Shown here: piece after piece, positions 9,660 through 17,740 of the stretch
Numbering within the stretch: the first letter of the stretch is position 1
How the letters are laid out: each line of letters begins with the position of its first letter
NCBI GenBank assembly: GCA_016721085.1
Contig: JADKJI010000023.1
Coordinates: 32,152-96,151, forward strand
Source of the DNA: Chitinophagaceae bacterium
GTDB lineage: Bacteria > Bacteroidota > Bacteroidia > Chitinophagales > Chitinophagaceae
Length of the DNA: 64,000 bases
Direction: 5' to 3'
Notes under the pieces: generated by a model
What the model saw: the letters and a program-made list of their open reading frames with translations, nothing else
Databases searched by the model: none
What the model was told of the DNA's origin: nothing
Program-made: the position numbers and the translations under genes

Positions 9660-11084
9660 ATGAAAAAGTTGCTTTTTCTTCTTCCAATGGTATTAGCCAC
9701 TACTTTTTTATTTTCTCAGGGAAATGAACTGGACAGCCTTAAAAAAGCCCTTCTTTTAGAAAAAACAGATACGGGCAAAATCCTCACACTTTGCTATATC
9801 AGCAACATTTACCAGAACTTCAATCCCGACTCCGCATTGATAGTAGCACAACAAGCGCACTTCATGGCTAGCAAAGCGAAATACCTTAAGGGAGAAAGCA
9901 GGGCTTATTACGAGATGGCTTCAGCTTTTAATAGCATGGGGAATTATCCGAAAGCCCTTGAATATTATTTGCAGCAACTTAAAATAGAAGAAAAAAGGAA
10001 TTTCCCCTGGAATATAGCTAGTTCTTATCTTAACCTTGCTATCGTTTATATAAATGTAAAGGACTATGACAATGCCCTCTTCTATGCGAAGATCTGCGAC
10101 TCCATTGTAAACGCTAACAATTACGAGGACCTTTCTATTTATAGCTTGCTGGACCTTGGGGATATATATGAGAAGAAAAACAAGCTGGACTCAGCCCTCT
10201 ACTATGTATCCAATAGTCTCGCAAAAGCAAAAAATGCTGATGAAAAGCAAATGATTGGTACGGCCTATAATAACCTTGGAAATATTTACCTGAAACTAAA
10301 CAAGCTCGATATATCGTATACCAATTTTTTAGCAGGGCTACCCTACCAAAAAGAAACCAGCAACTATAGCATATTATCTGAAAGCTTATTGGGACTTGCC
10401 AAAGTATTCGAGAAAAAAGAACAGCTTGATTCTTCACTCCACTTCGGGAAGGAGTCATTCCATATTGCGTACGATAATCAATTCCTTTTGAATGCACTTG
10501 ACGCTACAGTGCTTTTATCCAGGGTTTATAAAAAAACAAAAAATATAGATAGCTCTTATGCCTATCAGGAAACTATGATAATGCTGAAAGATTCAATCGA
10601 CAGCAGGGATAAGATAAAGCATATCCAGTTCATGACTACTGAAGAAGAAATCAGGCAGAAAGAAATAGCGGAACAGAAACAGATAGAAATCAAGGAGCGA
10701 AATCAAAAACTTCAACTTTTACTTATAGGTTTATCAATCCCCATCTTCTTCTTATTAAGTGTAATGATAAGCCGGAATAAAGTTCACAAGAAACTTATTG
10801 AGTTCTTTGGAGTGGTTTCAATATTGATGCTCTTTGAATATATCACCTTATTACTGCATCCATTTGTAGCTGAGAAAACAGGCCATTCTCCTTTTTATGA
10901 AATCATCATCTTCGTTCTGATAGCAGCTTTGATCACACCCCTCCACCATCGCTTTCAGCATTGGGTTATAACCAAGCTAACAGAAATGAATTACCTGAAA
11001 CATCACAAGCCAGAACCTGCTGTAAATGAAAATGTCAATGAAGAAATCATCGGCGAAGATGAATCCAACATTGACACTAAATGA
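9660..11084 (+). CDS. TPR protein with C-terminal transmembrane segments
   Basis: The product is 474 aa. A signal peptide (1-19, TTFLFSQ) precedes several TPR repeats (about 25-320; ALEYYLQQLKIEEK and IGTAYNNLGNIYLKL are typical). A charged coiled coil follows (about 320-350, EEEIRQKEIAEQKQIEIKER). Three hydrophobic segments lie at about 351-372, 380-403 and 413-432, with a charged cytoplasmic tail. The layout resembles the sensor half of Bacteroidota TPR histidine kinases, but no kinase, cyclase or DNA-binding domain follows. It could be a membrane-bound sensor or scaffold. The divergent caspase gene at 8347-9600 shares its upstream region. No specific function can be assigned. Confidence 0.75.
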   Translation: MKKLLFLLPMVLATTFLFSQGNELDSLKKALLLEKTDTGKILTLCYISNIYQNFNPDSALIVAQQAHFMASKAKYLKGESRAYYEMASAFNSMGNYPKALEYYLQQLKIEEKRNFPWNIASSYLNLAIVYINVKDYDNALFYAKICDSIVNANNYEDLSIYSLLDLGDIYEKKNKLDSALYYVSNSLAKAKNADEKQMIGTAYNNLGNIYLKLNKLDISYTNFLAGLPYQKETSNYSILSESLLGLAKVFEKKEQLDSSLHFGKESFHIAYDNQFLLNALDATVLLSRVYKKTKNIDSSYAYQETMIMLKDSIDSRDKIKHIQFMTTEEEIRQKEIAEQKQIEIKERNQKLQLLLIGLSIPIFFLLSVMISRNKVHKKLIEFFGVVSILMLFEYITLLLHPFVAEKTGHSPFYEIIIFVLIAALITPLHHRFQHWVITKLTEMNYLKHHKPEPAVNENVNEEIIGEDESNIDTK

Positions 11085-11332
11085 TTTACTAAAAGCCTGA
11101 TACTATCTTGGTGGCGTTTTTCAGTTCCTTTTCCAGAAGTATCTGTTGCAGCTTTACCAGTGGTATCAACAGCCTTTGCTGATGTATCCGTTGGAGCTGG
11201 AGCTGTTGGAGCAGCCTCTTCTTTTTTCTCTTCAGCTGGTGGGTTTGTATTGCAGCTGTAAACACCTGCAAAAAGCACCGCAGCCAGGGCGAGCATTGCC
11301 CATGAAAAACGTTTTTTGTTTGGGGTTGTCAT
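11003..11332 (-). CDS. Small Thr/Ala/Pro-rich lipoprotein (3' end probably frameshifted)
   Basis: The N-terminus is a lipoprotein signal (MLALAAVLFAGVYSC, Cys at residue 27) followed by a low-complexity Glu/Ala/Pro/Thr tail (EEKKEEAAPTAPAPTDTSAK). As read, the frame continues to 11003 and overlaps the 3' end of the opposing TPR gene by 82 bp. Adding one base to the T5 run at 11117-11121 gives the ending TEKTPPR-stop at 11103, a common type of end for small Bacteroidota lipoproteins, for a 76-residue product. The natural gene is therefore probably 11103-11332. Function is unknown; an envelope location is inferred from the lipobox. Confidence 0.6.
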   Translation of the reverse strand: MTTPNKKRFSWAMLALAAVLFAGVYSCNTNPPAEEKKEEAAPTAPAPTDTSAKAVDTTGKAATDTSGKGTEKRHQDSIRLLVNHLVSMLDSSSPMISSLTFSFTAGSGL

Positions 11333-11508
11333 AACAGTTAAGTTTTATGTAATATAAGTCATTTTGATTTTTTACCAAATAATTTATTACCCAATTACCC
11401 CAAATTCCAGTTTTATCAACCGTTTGACTTTGACTATACCTCTAAACCTAGACGTACATATACCATTTAGCTCCTTACGCTATCCTAATTATTCATTACC
11501 TTAATCCG

Positions 11509-12717
11509 ATGAAACCAACTTCCATTTCCAGGAGAGGATTTGTCAAATCAGGGTCGGTTTTTCTTGCTGCATTAAGCGTTGGACCCAGCTTCGCATACAG
11601 TCAAAAAATTGAAGAGAACATCAGGGTTGGAATAATCGGCACCGGATCCAGAGGCTGTGGATTAGCTTCAATAATAAAAGATATGCCTGGCACACAGATT
11701 TTAGCTTGTTGCGATATCCTTCCTAACAATTTAAAAGAAGGAATGAGCTATGCAGCAAAAGGTGCAAAATCATACTCTGATTACCGCCAATTATTAGACG
11801 ATAAGAATATAGATGCTGTTATCATCGCTACTCCCCTCTTCCTTCACTACCCTATGTCACTAGCCGCCTGGCAAGCCGGAAAACATGTTTACCTGGAAAA
11901 ATCATTGAGTTACGATATCCCTCAAACCATAGATATCACTAATAAGGTAAAAAATAGTTCACTGGTCTTCCAGATCGGATACCAATACCGGTATTATGGC
12001 TTATATCATAAAGTGAAAGACATCATCCAAAAAAACTGGCTTGGAAAAGTCACACATTTTGAATGCCAGTATAACCGAAACTCCAATTGGAGAAATCCGG
12101 TGAGCGATCCGAAATTGGAACGAATCATCAATTGGAGAATGTACAGGGAATATTGTGGCGGCCCTTTATCAGAACTTTGTGCACATGAAATTGATATGGT
12201 AAACTATCTCACGGCAAGTCACCCTTTGAAAGCTGTTGCTATGGGCAATATCAATTACTGGAAAGATGGTCGTGATACCTATGATAGTATTCAGGCAATC
12301 TATGAATATCCCGGTGGCATACAAGCCAGCTTCAATTCAATTCTCTCAAATGCATTCAATGGATATAATATCAAGATTATGGGCGATAAGGCCACCGTTG
12401 AAATACTTCGGGATAAAGCCTATATATATGCAGAAAACACCGACACCCAAAAAGGGATTGTAGATGGTGTTACAGGTGCCACCATTGCTACCCGTACCCA
12501 AGGCAAAGCCGTGGAACTAAATTTCAAGAAACAAGGAGAAGAAGATGTAGACCCTACCCTTTTTGCTTTAACCGATTTCTTCAGCTGTATCAGGGAAAAG
12601 AGAAAACCTGTCAGCAATGTAGAAACTGCAATGGAAACATCTATTGCCATTCATATGGGAAACGCTGCTGCTGATACCGGCACACAACAAATTTGGAAGC
12701 CTGAATTTTCCTTTTAA
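11509..12717 (+). CDS. Tat-leader Gfo/Idh/MocA oxidoreductase with candidate flavinylation motif
   Basis: The product is 402 aa. A twin-arginine leader (SRRGFVKSG, residues 7-15, with a hydrophobic stretch to about 30) predicts export in folded form. The Rossmann fold begins at RVGIIGTGSRG (about 38-48), and the Gfo/Idh/MocA catalytic-lysine region appears as VYLEKSLSYD where the family norm is EKP. The C-terminal alpha/beta domain follows. Residues 319-325 read DGVTGAT (nt 12463-12483), resembling the D-x-x-(S/T)-G-A-(S/T) sites where ApbE attaches FMN, for example in NqrC and RnfG; Thr325 would be the acceptor. The next gene, 20 bp downstream, is apbE. Family and leader are clear; covalent flavin is inferred. 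The likely reaction is oxidation or reduction of a sugar or cyclitol in the periplasm. Confidence 0.85.
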   Translation: MKPTSISRRGFVKSGSVFLAALSVGPSFAYSQKIEENIRVGIIGTGSRGCGLASIIKDMPGTQILACCDILPNNLKEGMSYAAKGAKSYSDYRQLLDDKNIDAVIIATPLFLHYPMSLAAWQAGKHVYLEKSLSYDIPQTIDITNKVKNSSLVFQIGYQYRYYGLYHKVKDIIQKNWLGKVTHFECQYNRNSNWRNPVSDPKLERIINWRMYREYCGGPLSELCAHEIDMVNYLTASHPLKAVAMGNINYWKDGRDTYDSIQAIYEYPGGIQASFNSILSNAFNGYNIKIMGDKATVEILRDKAYIYAENTDTQKGIVDGVTGATIATRTQGKAVELNFKKQGEEDVDPTLFALTDFFSCIREKRKPVSNVETAMETSIAIHMGNAAADTGTQQIWKPEFSF

Positions 12718-12737
12718 ATCTGCCATCACTTGTTTCA

Positions 12738-13757
12738 ATGAAGAATAAAAATATCATACTTCTAATAATACTGCTGCATTCAGTTATTACTTCTTTCAAA
12801 ATAGATCCATTAAAAGAATTCCGAATTACAGGCTTCGCTCAAGGCACTAACTATCATATCACTTACTATGCCAGCGAATACAAAATCTCTAAAGAACATA
12901 CAGACAGTATTCTTCAAAGTCTTGATAGCTCACTTTCAATTTATAAACCGTATTCCATCATAAGCCAATTCAATCTTTCTGAAAAAGGAATTCAAATTGA
13001 TACCCATCTTCAAAATGTCATAAAACGTTCCCTTGAAATTTATAAAACCTCAAAAGGTATTTCTGACATAACAGTCTATCCCTTGATGCAACTCTGGGGG
13101 TTTGGGACTAAAAGCTCAGATAAAGACCCATCAACTGCCGATATTCAAAATACGTTGCTATGTATCGGATCTAATAAGATACATCTCAAGAAGAACTACC
13201 TTTCAAAAGATAAACCTTGTACAAAGATTGATGTTAATGGAATAGCACAAGGATATAGTGTTGATATAGTGGCCGGCTACTTTGATAAAATGGGTATAGA
13301 AAATTATATTGTAGAAATTGGTGGTGAGATAAAGGTTAGAGGCAAGAACCAATCAACAAATAAAAACTTCCGGATTGGCATTGAGTCACCATCTGAAAAT
13401 GCAGCTGACAAACCTATCATTAACAAGATTTTGCAGATAGAAAGTGGCGCAGTAACCACATCGGGAAATTACAGGAAGTTCCATGAAAGCAACGGCAAGA
13501 AGATAAGTCATCTCATGGACCCCAAAACAGGCTACCCCTTTCAAAATGAAATGATCAGTGTAACAGTATGGGCGAAAGATGCTATAACAGCCGATGGGTA
13601 CGATAACGCGTTAATGGGCATGGACATCACAAAATCCTTCCAATTCCTGAAAAAACATAAGGAACTGGAAGCCTATTTCATTTACCATGATAAGAATGGA
13701 GCCATTAAAGACACTGCAACAAATGGCTTTACCAGACTCATGCTTCCAAAAAAATAA
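12738..13757 (+). CDS. apbE: FAD:protein FMN transferase (ApbE family)
   Basis: The product is 339 aa with an N-terminal hydrophobic export signal (about residues 4-20). ApbE transfers FMN from FAD to Ser/Thr of extracytoplasmic target proteins. Family features in order are GFAQGTNYHITYYA, the DVNGIAQGYSVD motif (Asp165 onward), GGEIKVRGKN, SGNYRKFHE, ISHLMDPKTGYPF, and VTVWAKDAITADGYDNALMGM near the C-terminus with the Mg-binding Asp region. It lies 20 bp after an exported Gfo/Idh/MocA protein with a DGVTGAT motif and 43 bp before an alpha/beta hydrolase. No NQR, RNF or FMN-binding-domain protein is present in the window, so the oxidoreductase is the only local candidate target. Confidence 0.92.
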   Translation: MKNKNIILLIILLHSVITSFKIDPLKEFRITGFAQGTNYHITYYASEYKISKEHTDSILQSLDSSLSIYKPYSIISQFNLSEKGIQIDTHLQNVIKRSLEIYKTSKGISDITVYPLMQLWGFGTKSSDKDPSTADIQNTLLCIGSNKIHLKKNYLSKDKPCTKIDVNGIAQGYSVDIVAGYFDKMGIENYIVEIGGEIKVRGKNQSTNKNFRIGIESPSENAADKPIINKILQIESGAVTTSGNYRKFHESNGKKISHLMDPKTGYPFQNEMISVTVWAKDAITADGYDNALMGMDITKSFQFLKKHKELEAYFIYHDKNGAIKDTATNGFTRLMLPKK

Positions 13758-13800
13758 TCATACCCGTTTCATAATGGTCATCAATAAAAAATAAGTAGTA

Positions 13801-15093
13801 ATGGATAACCAAAGAAGGGATTTTCTTAAAAAAACCGGATTGACAGGTCTAGGCATTGCCAGTGGTGCATGGCTAAAAACATGGTCATCACCTTTGATTG
13901 ATGAAGCATCCGATTCGATTGTTTCAGGTAGTCCTTTTATAATTAACCAGGCTAACCAATCAGTAATTGGCTCTTATGGTGAATGGGCGGCGGGATTAAT
14001 GAAAGAGAAAATCCCCTCTCTTTCATTTAGGAAAAAAGAATTCACAGATATTAAGCAATGGAAACTGAAAGCAAAAAACAGATTAAAAGAAAGGCTTGCC
14101 TCGCCTACCATTAATAAGATTCCAGATGTATCTGTTACTAAGAAATATGAATTCGATGGTCTGCACTTTGAAGAACTTAGCTGGCAATTGCCTTATGGCC
14201 CATTATCAGAAGCTATTCTTATAAAACCTCTCAATGTAAAAGGTAAGCTACCAGCTATATTGGCTCTTCACGATCATGGTGGTAATAAATACTTCGGGGC
14301 AAAGAAACTAGTAAAAACTGCCGACGAACAAAATCAGGTTATTGTAGACCACCAAAAAGCCATATATGAAGGCCGAGCCTGGGCAAACGAAATTGCCAAA
14401 AGAGGCTATGTGGTATTAGTGACTGATGCCTTTCCCTTTGGAAGCAGAAGAGTACGTTTAGAAGATGTTCCTGAAAGCCTAAGTAAAGGACAGAAAGACA
14501 ACCCTGAAACAACTGAGAACATAATCAACTATAACAAATGGGCTTCCGCTCATGAACAGATAATGGCAAAATCATTACTTAGTGCCGGCACCACATGGCC
14601 TGGGGTGTTCTATGCTGAAGACAGAAGCGCCATAGATATACTTTGTGCAAGAGAAGATGTAGATGCAAAGAATATCGGCTGCGGTGGACTATCTGGTGGA
14701 GGTATGCGAACTGTATTCCTAGCGGGACAGGATGAAAGGATAAAATGCGCTGTATGTATTGGATTCATGACTACCTGGAAAGACTTCGTTTTACATAAAT
14801 CACCCAGTCACACATGGATGACCTATGTACCTTTACTACCTAACGAATTGGACTTTCCTGAAATATTGGGTTTAAGGGCCCCCTTACCTACTTTAGTACA
14901 GAACGATATCAATGATGCTCTTTTTACACTGGAAGAAATGAAGGAGGCTGATGGAATATTATCTGAAATTTTCACAAAAGCTAAAGCCAAGGATAAATAT
15001 AAATGCTCCTACTATCCTGGTCCTCACAAATTCGACAAAGCCATGCAGGAAGACGCTTTTGATTGGTTCGACAAATGGTTAAAATCAAAATAA
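13801..15093 (+). CDS. Tat-leader alpha/beta hydrolase (dienelactone hydrolase / acetyl-xylan esterase-like)
   Basis: The product is 430 aa. The twin-arginine leader is QRRDFLKKTG (residues 4-13) with a hydrophobic stretch to about 27. The alpha/beta-hydrolase fold shows LPAILALHDHGG (oxyanion strand), the nucleophile elbow GGLSGGG with Ser298, and a late histidine in YYPGPHKFD near the C-terminus. The large insert between the oxyanion strand and the nucleophile resembles the abhydrolase_7 type often found beside carbohydrate-active genes. Likely role: hydrolysis of an ester or lactone linked to sugar breakdown in the periplasm. It lies 43 bp after apbE and 18 bp before the GH109-like gene. 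Confidence 0.8.
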   Translation: MDNQRRDFLKKTGLTGLGIASGAWLKTWSSPLIDEASDSIVSGSPFIINQANQSVIGSYGEWAAGLMKEKIPSLSFRKKEFTDIKQWKLKAKNRLKERLASPTINKIPDVSVTKKYEFDGLHFEELSWQLPYGPLSEAILIKPLNVKGKLPAILALHDHGGNKYFGAKKLVKTADEQNQVIVDHQKAIYEGRAWANEIAKRGYVVLVTDAFPFGSRRVRLEDVPESLSKGQKDNPETTENIINYNKWASAHEQIMAKSLLSAGTTWPGVFYAEDRSAIDILCAREDVDAKNIGCGGLSGGGMRTVFLAGQDERIKCAVCIGFMTTWKDFVLHKSPSHTWMTYVPLLPNELDFPEILGLRAPLPTLVQNDINDALFTLEEMKEADGILSEIFTKAKAKDKYKCSYYPGPHKFDKAMQEDAFDWFDKWLKSK

Positions 15094-15111
15094 AAAATAA
15101 AGCTACCATAT

Positions 15112-16515
15112 ATGAAAAGTAACAGAAGGAATTTCCTGAAATACTCAGGTATGACCGGCTTAGGAATTGCAGGAGCCTCAATGATGCCTTCCTATGCATC
15201 ATTTAAGGAAATAGTAGAAGAACAAAACAAACCGGCACATTTCAATATGAGTGGCTTTGCCGCCCCAAAATTGGAAACTGTACGAATTGGCTTTATAGGA
15301 TTAGGAAACCGAGGCCCCTATGCTGTGGAAAGAATAACACATATTGAAGGAACAGCAGTTACAGCACTTTGTGACATAAGACCAGAAAAAGTCAGTGCCG
15401 TAGTAAAAGCTTTGGATGGCTCTATCCATCATCCTGCTACCTATTCAAGAGGAAAAGAGGAATGGAAGAAATTATGCGACAGAAAAGATATCGACCTGGT
15501 ATACATTGCCACACCATGGGCACTGCATACTCCAATTGCAGTATATGCCATGAAACAAGGAAAGCATGTATGTATTGAAGTACCAGCAGCAAAAACTGTT
15601 GAAGAATGCTGGCAATTGGTGGAAACTTCCGAACAGACCCGCAAACATTGTATGATTCTGGAAAACTGTTGTTATGATTTCTTTGAACTGCTAACACTCA
15701 ATCTAACCCGACAGGGATTGATGGGAGAAATTGTTCATGCAGATGGAGGGTATATTCATACATTAATGGATAGCAATTTCTCAAAAGATAAGTATTACGA
15801 TATGTGGCGATTGAAAGAGAACTTCCGCAATGGCAATCTTTACCCCACACATGGCTTAGGTCCTATAGCCCAAACAATGAATATCAATCGTGGCGATAAA
15901 ATGGATTATCTGGTTGCAGTTTCTGGAAAAGATTTCCAGATGAGTAAGATGGCAAAAGAACTGGCTTCGAAAGATGATTACTACAAGCAATTTGCCAATA
16001 AGAATTACAGGGGCAATATGAACACCACTACCATAAAAACAGCAAAAGGTGCTACTATCATGTTGCAACATGATGTTACTTCTCCTAATGTATACTCCCG
16101 GATATTCAAAGTGAGTGGAACGAAAGGTTCAGCTCTTAAGTATCCTATAGAGGGTCGCATTGCTTTTGGTCACGAAGAGTGGCAAACGAATGAAGAATAC
16201 AAGAAATTGGAAGAGAAATACCAACCACCAATTGTAAAAAAAGTTGGGGAACTCGCAAAACAATTGGGTGGACACGGAGGAATGGATTTCCTCATGGATT
16301 GGAGAACGATTGATTGTCTCAGGAATGGTTTGCCCTTAGATATTGATGTGTATGATGCCGCATCCTGGAGTGCAATAGCTCCATTAAGTGAATGGTCGGT
16401 AGCCAATAGATCAAACTCCATTGATATACCCGATTTCACTAGAGGCTCATGGAAAACCAATCAACCAATTGATATTTCTTTAGAAAAAGGTGGCACTACA
16501 AAAGTGCTTTCCTAA
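15112..16515 (+). CDS. Tat-leader Gfo/Idh/MocA protein, GH109-like (alpha-N-acetylgalactosaminidase family)
   Basis: The product is 467 aa. A twin-arginine leader (NRRNFLKYSG, residues 4-13) precedes a Rossmann fold (VRIGFIGLGNRG, about 58-69). The motifs YIATPWALHTP, KHVCIEVPAAKTVEECW, MILENCCYDFFELLTLNL and YPTHGLGPIAQ match the GH109 branch of Gfo/Idh/MocA, which cleaves alpha-GalNAc linkages by NAD-dependent transient oxidation. Its length agrees with that family. The neighbours (GH20 relic, esterase, amidohydrolase) support a role in breaking down amino-sugar glycans. The exact substrate is inferred from family membership. Confidence 0.85.
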   Translation: MKSNRRNFLKYSGMTGLGIAGASMMPSYASFKEIVEEQNKPAHFNMSGFAAPKLETVRIGFIGLGNRGPYAVERITHIEGTAVTALCDIRPEKVSAVVKALDGSIHHPATYSRGKEEWKKLCDRKDIDLVYIATPWALHTPIAVYAMKQGKHVCIEVPAAKTVEECWQLVETSEQTRKHCMILENCCYDFFELLTLNLTRQGLMGEIVHADGGYIHTLMDSNFSKDKYYDMWRLKENFRNGNLYPTHGLGPIAQTMNINRGDKMDYLVAVSGKDFQMSKMAKELASKDDYYKQFANKNYRGNMNTTTIKTAKGATIMLQHDVTSPNVYSRIFKVSGTKGSALKYPIEGRIAFGHEEWQTNEEYKKLEEKYQPPIVKKVGELAKQLGGHGGMDFLMDWRTIDCLRNGLPLDIDVYDAASWSAIAPLSEWSVANRSNSIDIPDFTRGSWKTNQPIDISLEKGGTTKVLS

Positions 16516-16548
16516 ACTCAACAGATTAAAGATCAAAAAACGATTCCC

Positions 16549-17640
16549 ATGACTCTAAAGAATTTTTCAATTCTAATAGCCTCATCTCTATTCATCCTAT
16601 TCTGCCTTACAGCAAATGCACAGGACGCTGAGACAATCTTGTTAAAAAATTACAGACCAGAATCAATATACAATATTCCAAAAACCACTATTGGTAAAGC
16701 AAAATTCCCTGTGATAGATATGCACGCACATCCGAATGCATTAACAGAAGAAGGTATAAGGAAATGGATAAAAATCATGGACCAGTTCGGTATTGCAAAA
16801 ACAATCATTCTCTCTTATCAGACTGGAAAAAATTTTGATACGATTTGCAATATATATAAACCATTTAGCAGCCGTTTTGAAGTTTGGTGTGGATTTGATT
16901 ACACAGGATATCAGGAACCCGGATGGTCTGAAAAAGCTGTAAAAGAACTGGAAAGATGTTACAAAGCTGGGGCAAGAGGAGTTGGAGAATTAGGTGATAA
17001 AGGCCTGGGTGAAACCTACTCTGGGCCAGTACCAGCTTTTGGAATGCATGTAGATGACCCCAAAATGAAACCCCTTTTTCAAAAATGTGGTCAATTGGGG
17101 ATGCCTGTAAACATCCATGTAGCTGAACCTATGTGGATGTATCAACCCATGGATTCTACCAATGATGGATTGATGAATGCCTATTCATGGAGAATTGATA
17201 AGACTAAACCTGGGTTATTAAGTCATCAGGAACTGATTCAAACCTTAGAAAATGTAGTAAAGGAAAATCCGGCTACCACTTTCATTGCTTGCCACCTCGC
17301 CAATTGCGAATATGACCTAAGTATCATTGGCCGCTTATTAAAAAAATATAAAAACCTCTATGCCGATATCTCCGCACGATATGGAGAAACCGCAGCCATA
17401 CCAAGATATATGTTGGCATTCTATAAGGAGCACCAGGATAAACTTCTCTACGGTACTGATATGGGGACCAACCCGAAAATGTATGCCATGACATTACGTA
17501 TTCTCGAATCAAATGATGAACACTTCTACGACGATGAACTTCGTCAATTCCATTATCCCATGAACGGCTTCGGACTACCCGATGAGGTTCTGAAGAAATT
17601 ATATAATGGAAATGCTTCAAAAATTCTGAATAAGAAATAG
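16549..17640 (+). CDS. Exported amidohydrolase-family (TIM-barrel metal-dependent hydrolase) protein
   Basis: The product is 363 aa. A signal peptide ends at LTANAQ (about residue 25). An amidohydrolase_2-type TIM barrel follows, with the metal-binding HxH of VIDMHAHPN on strand 1, a histidine in PVNIHVAEP, another in FIACHLAN, and the Asp of LLYGTDMG on the last strand. Enzymes of this type hydrolyse or decarboxylate small cyclic or aromatic substrates; the substrate cannot be read from the sequence. It lies 33 bp after the GH109-like gene. A 100-bp gap separates it from the GH20 gene. Confidence 0.8.
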   Translation: MTLKNFSILIASSLFILFCLTANAQDAETILLKNYRPESIYNIPKTTIGKAKFPVIDMHAHPNALTEEGIRKWIKIMDQFGIAKTIILSYQTGKNFDTICNIYKPFSSRFEVWCGFDYTGYQEPGWSEKAVKELERCYKAGARGVGELGDKGLGETYSGPVPAFGMHVDDPKMKPLFQKCGQLGMPVNIHVAEPMWMYQPMDSTNDGLMNAYSWRIDKTKPGLLSHQELIQTLENVVKENPATTFIACHLANCEYDLSIIGRLLKKYKNLYADISARYGETAAIPRYMLAFYKEHQDKLLYGTDMGTNPKMYAMTLRILESNDEHFYDDELRQFHYPMNGFGLPDEVLKKLYNGNASKILNKK

Positions 17641-17740
17641 CGCTATCGATTGTCTGAAAATTGAATGCTCACTTGTAAGGGTACTACATTCTGTACCTTT
17701 ATAGGGAACTTCTTTATTGCCCAAAGTAAAAACTGATATC

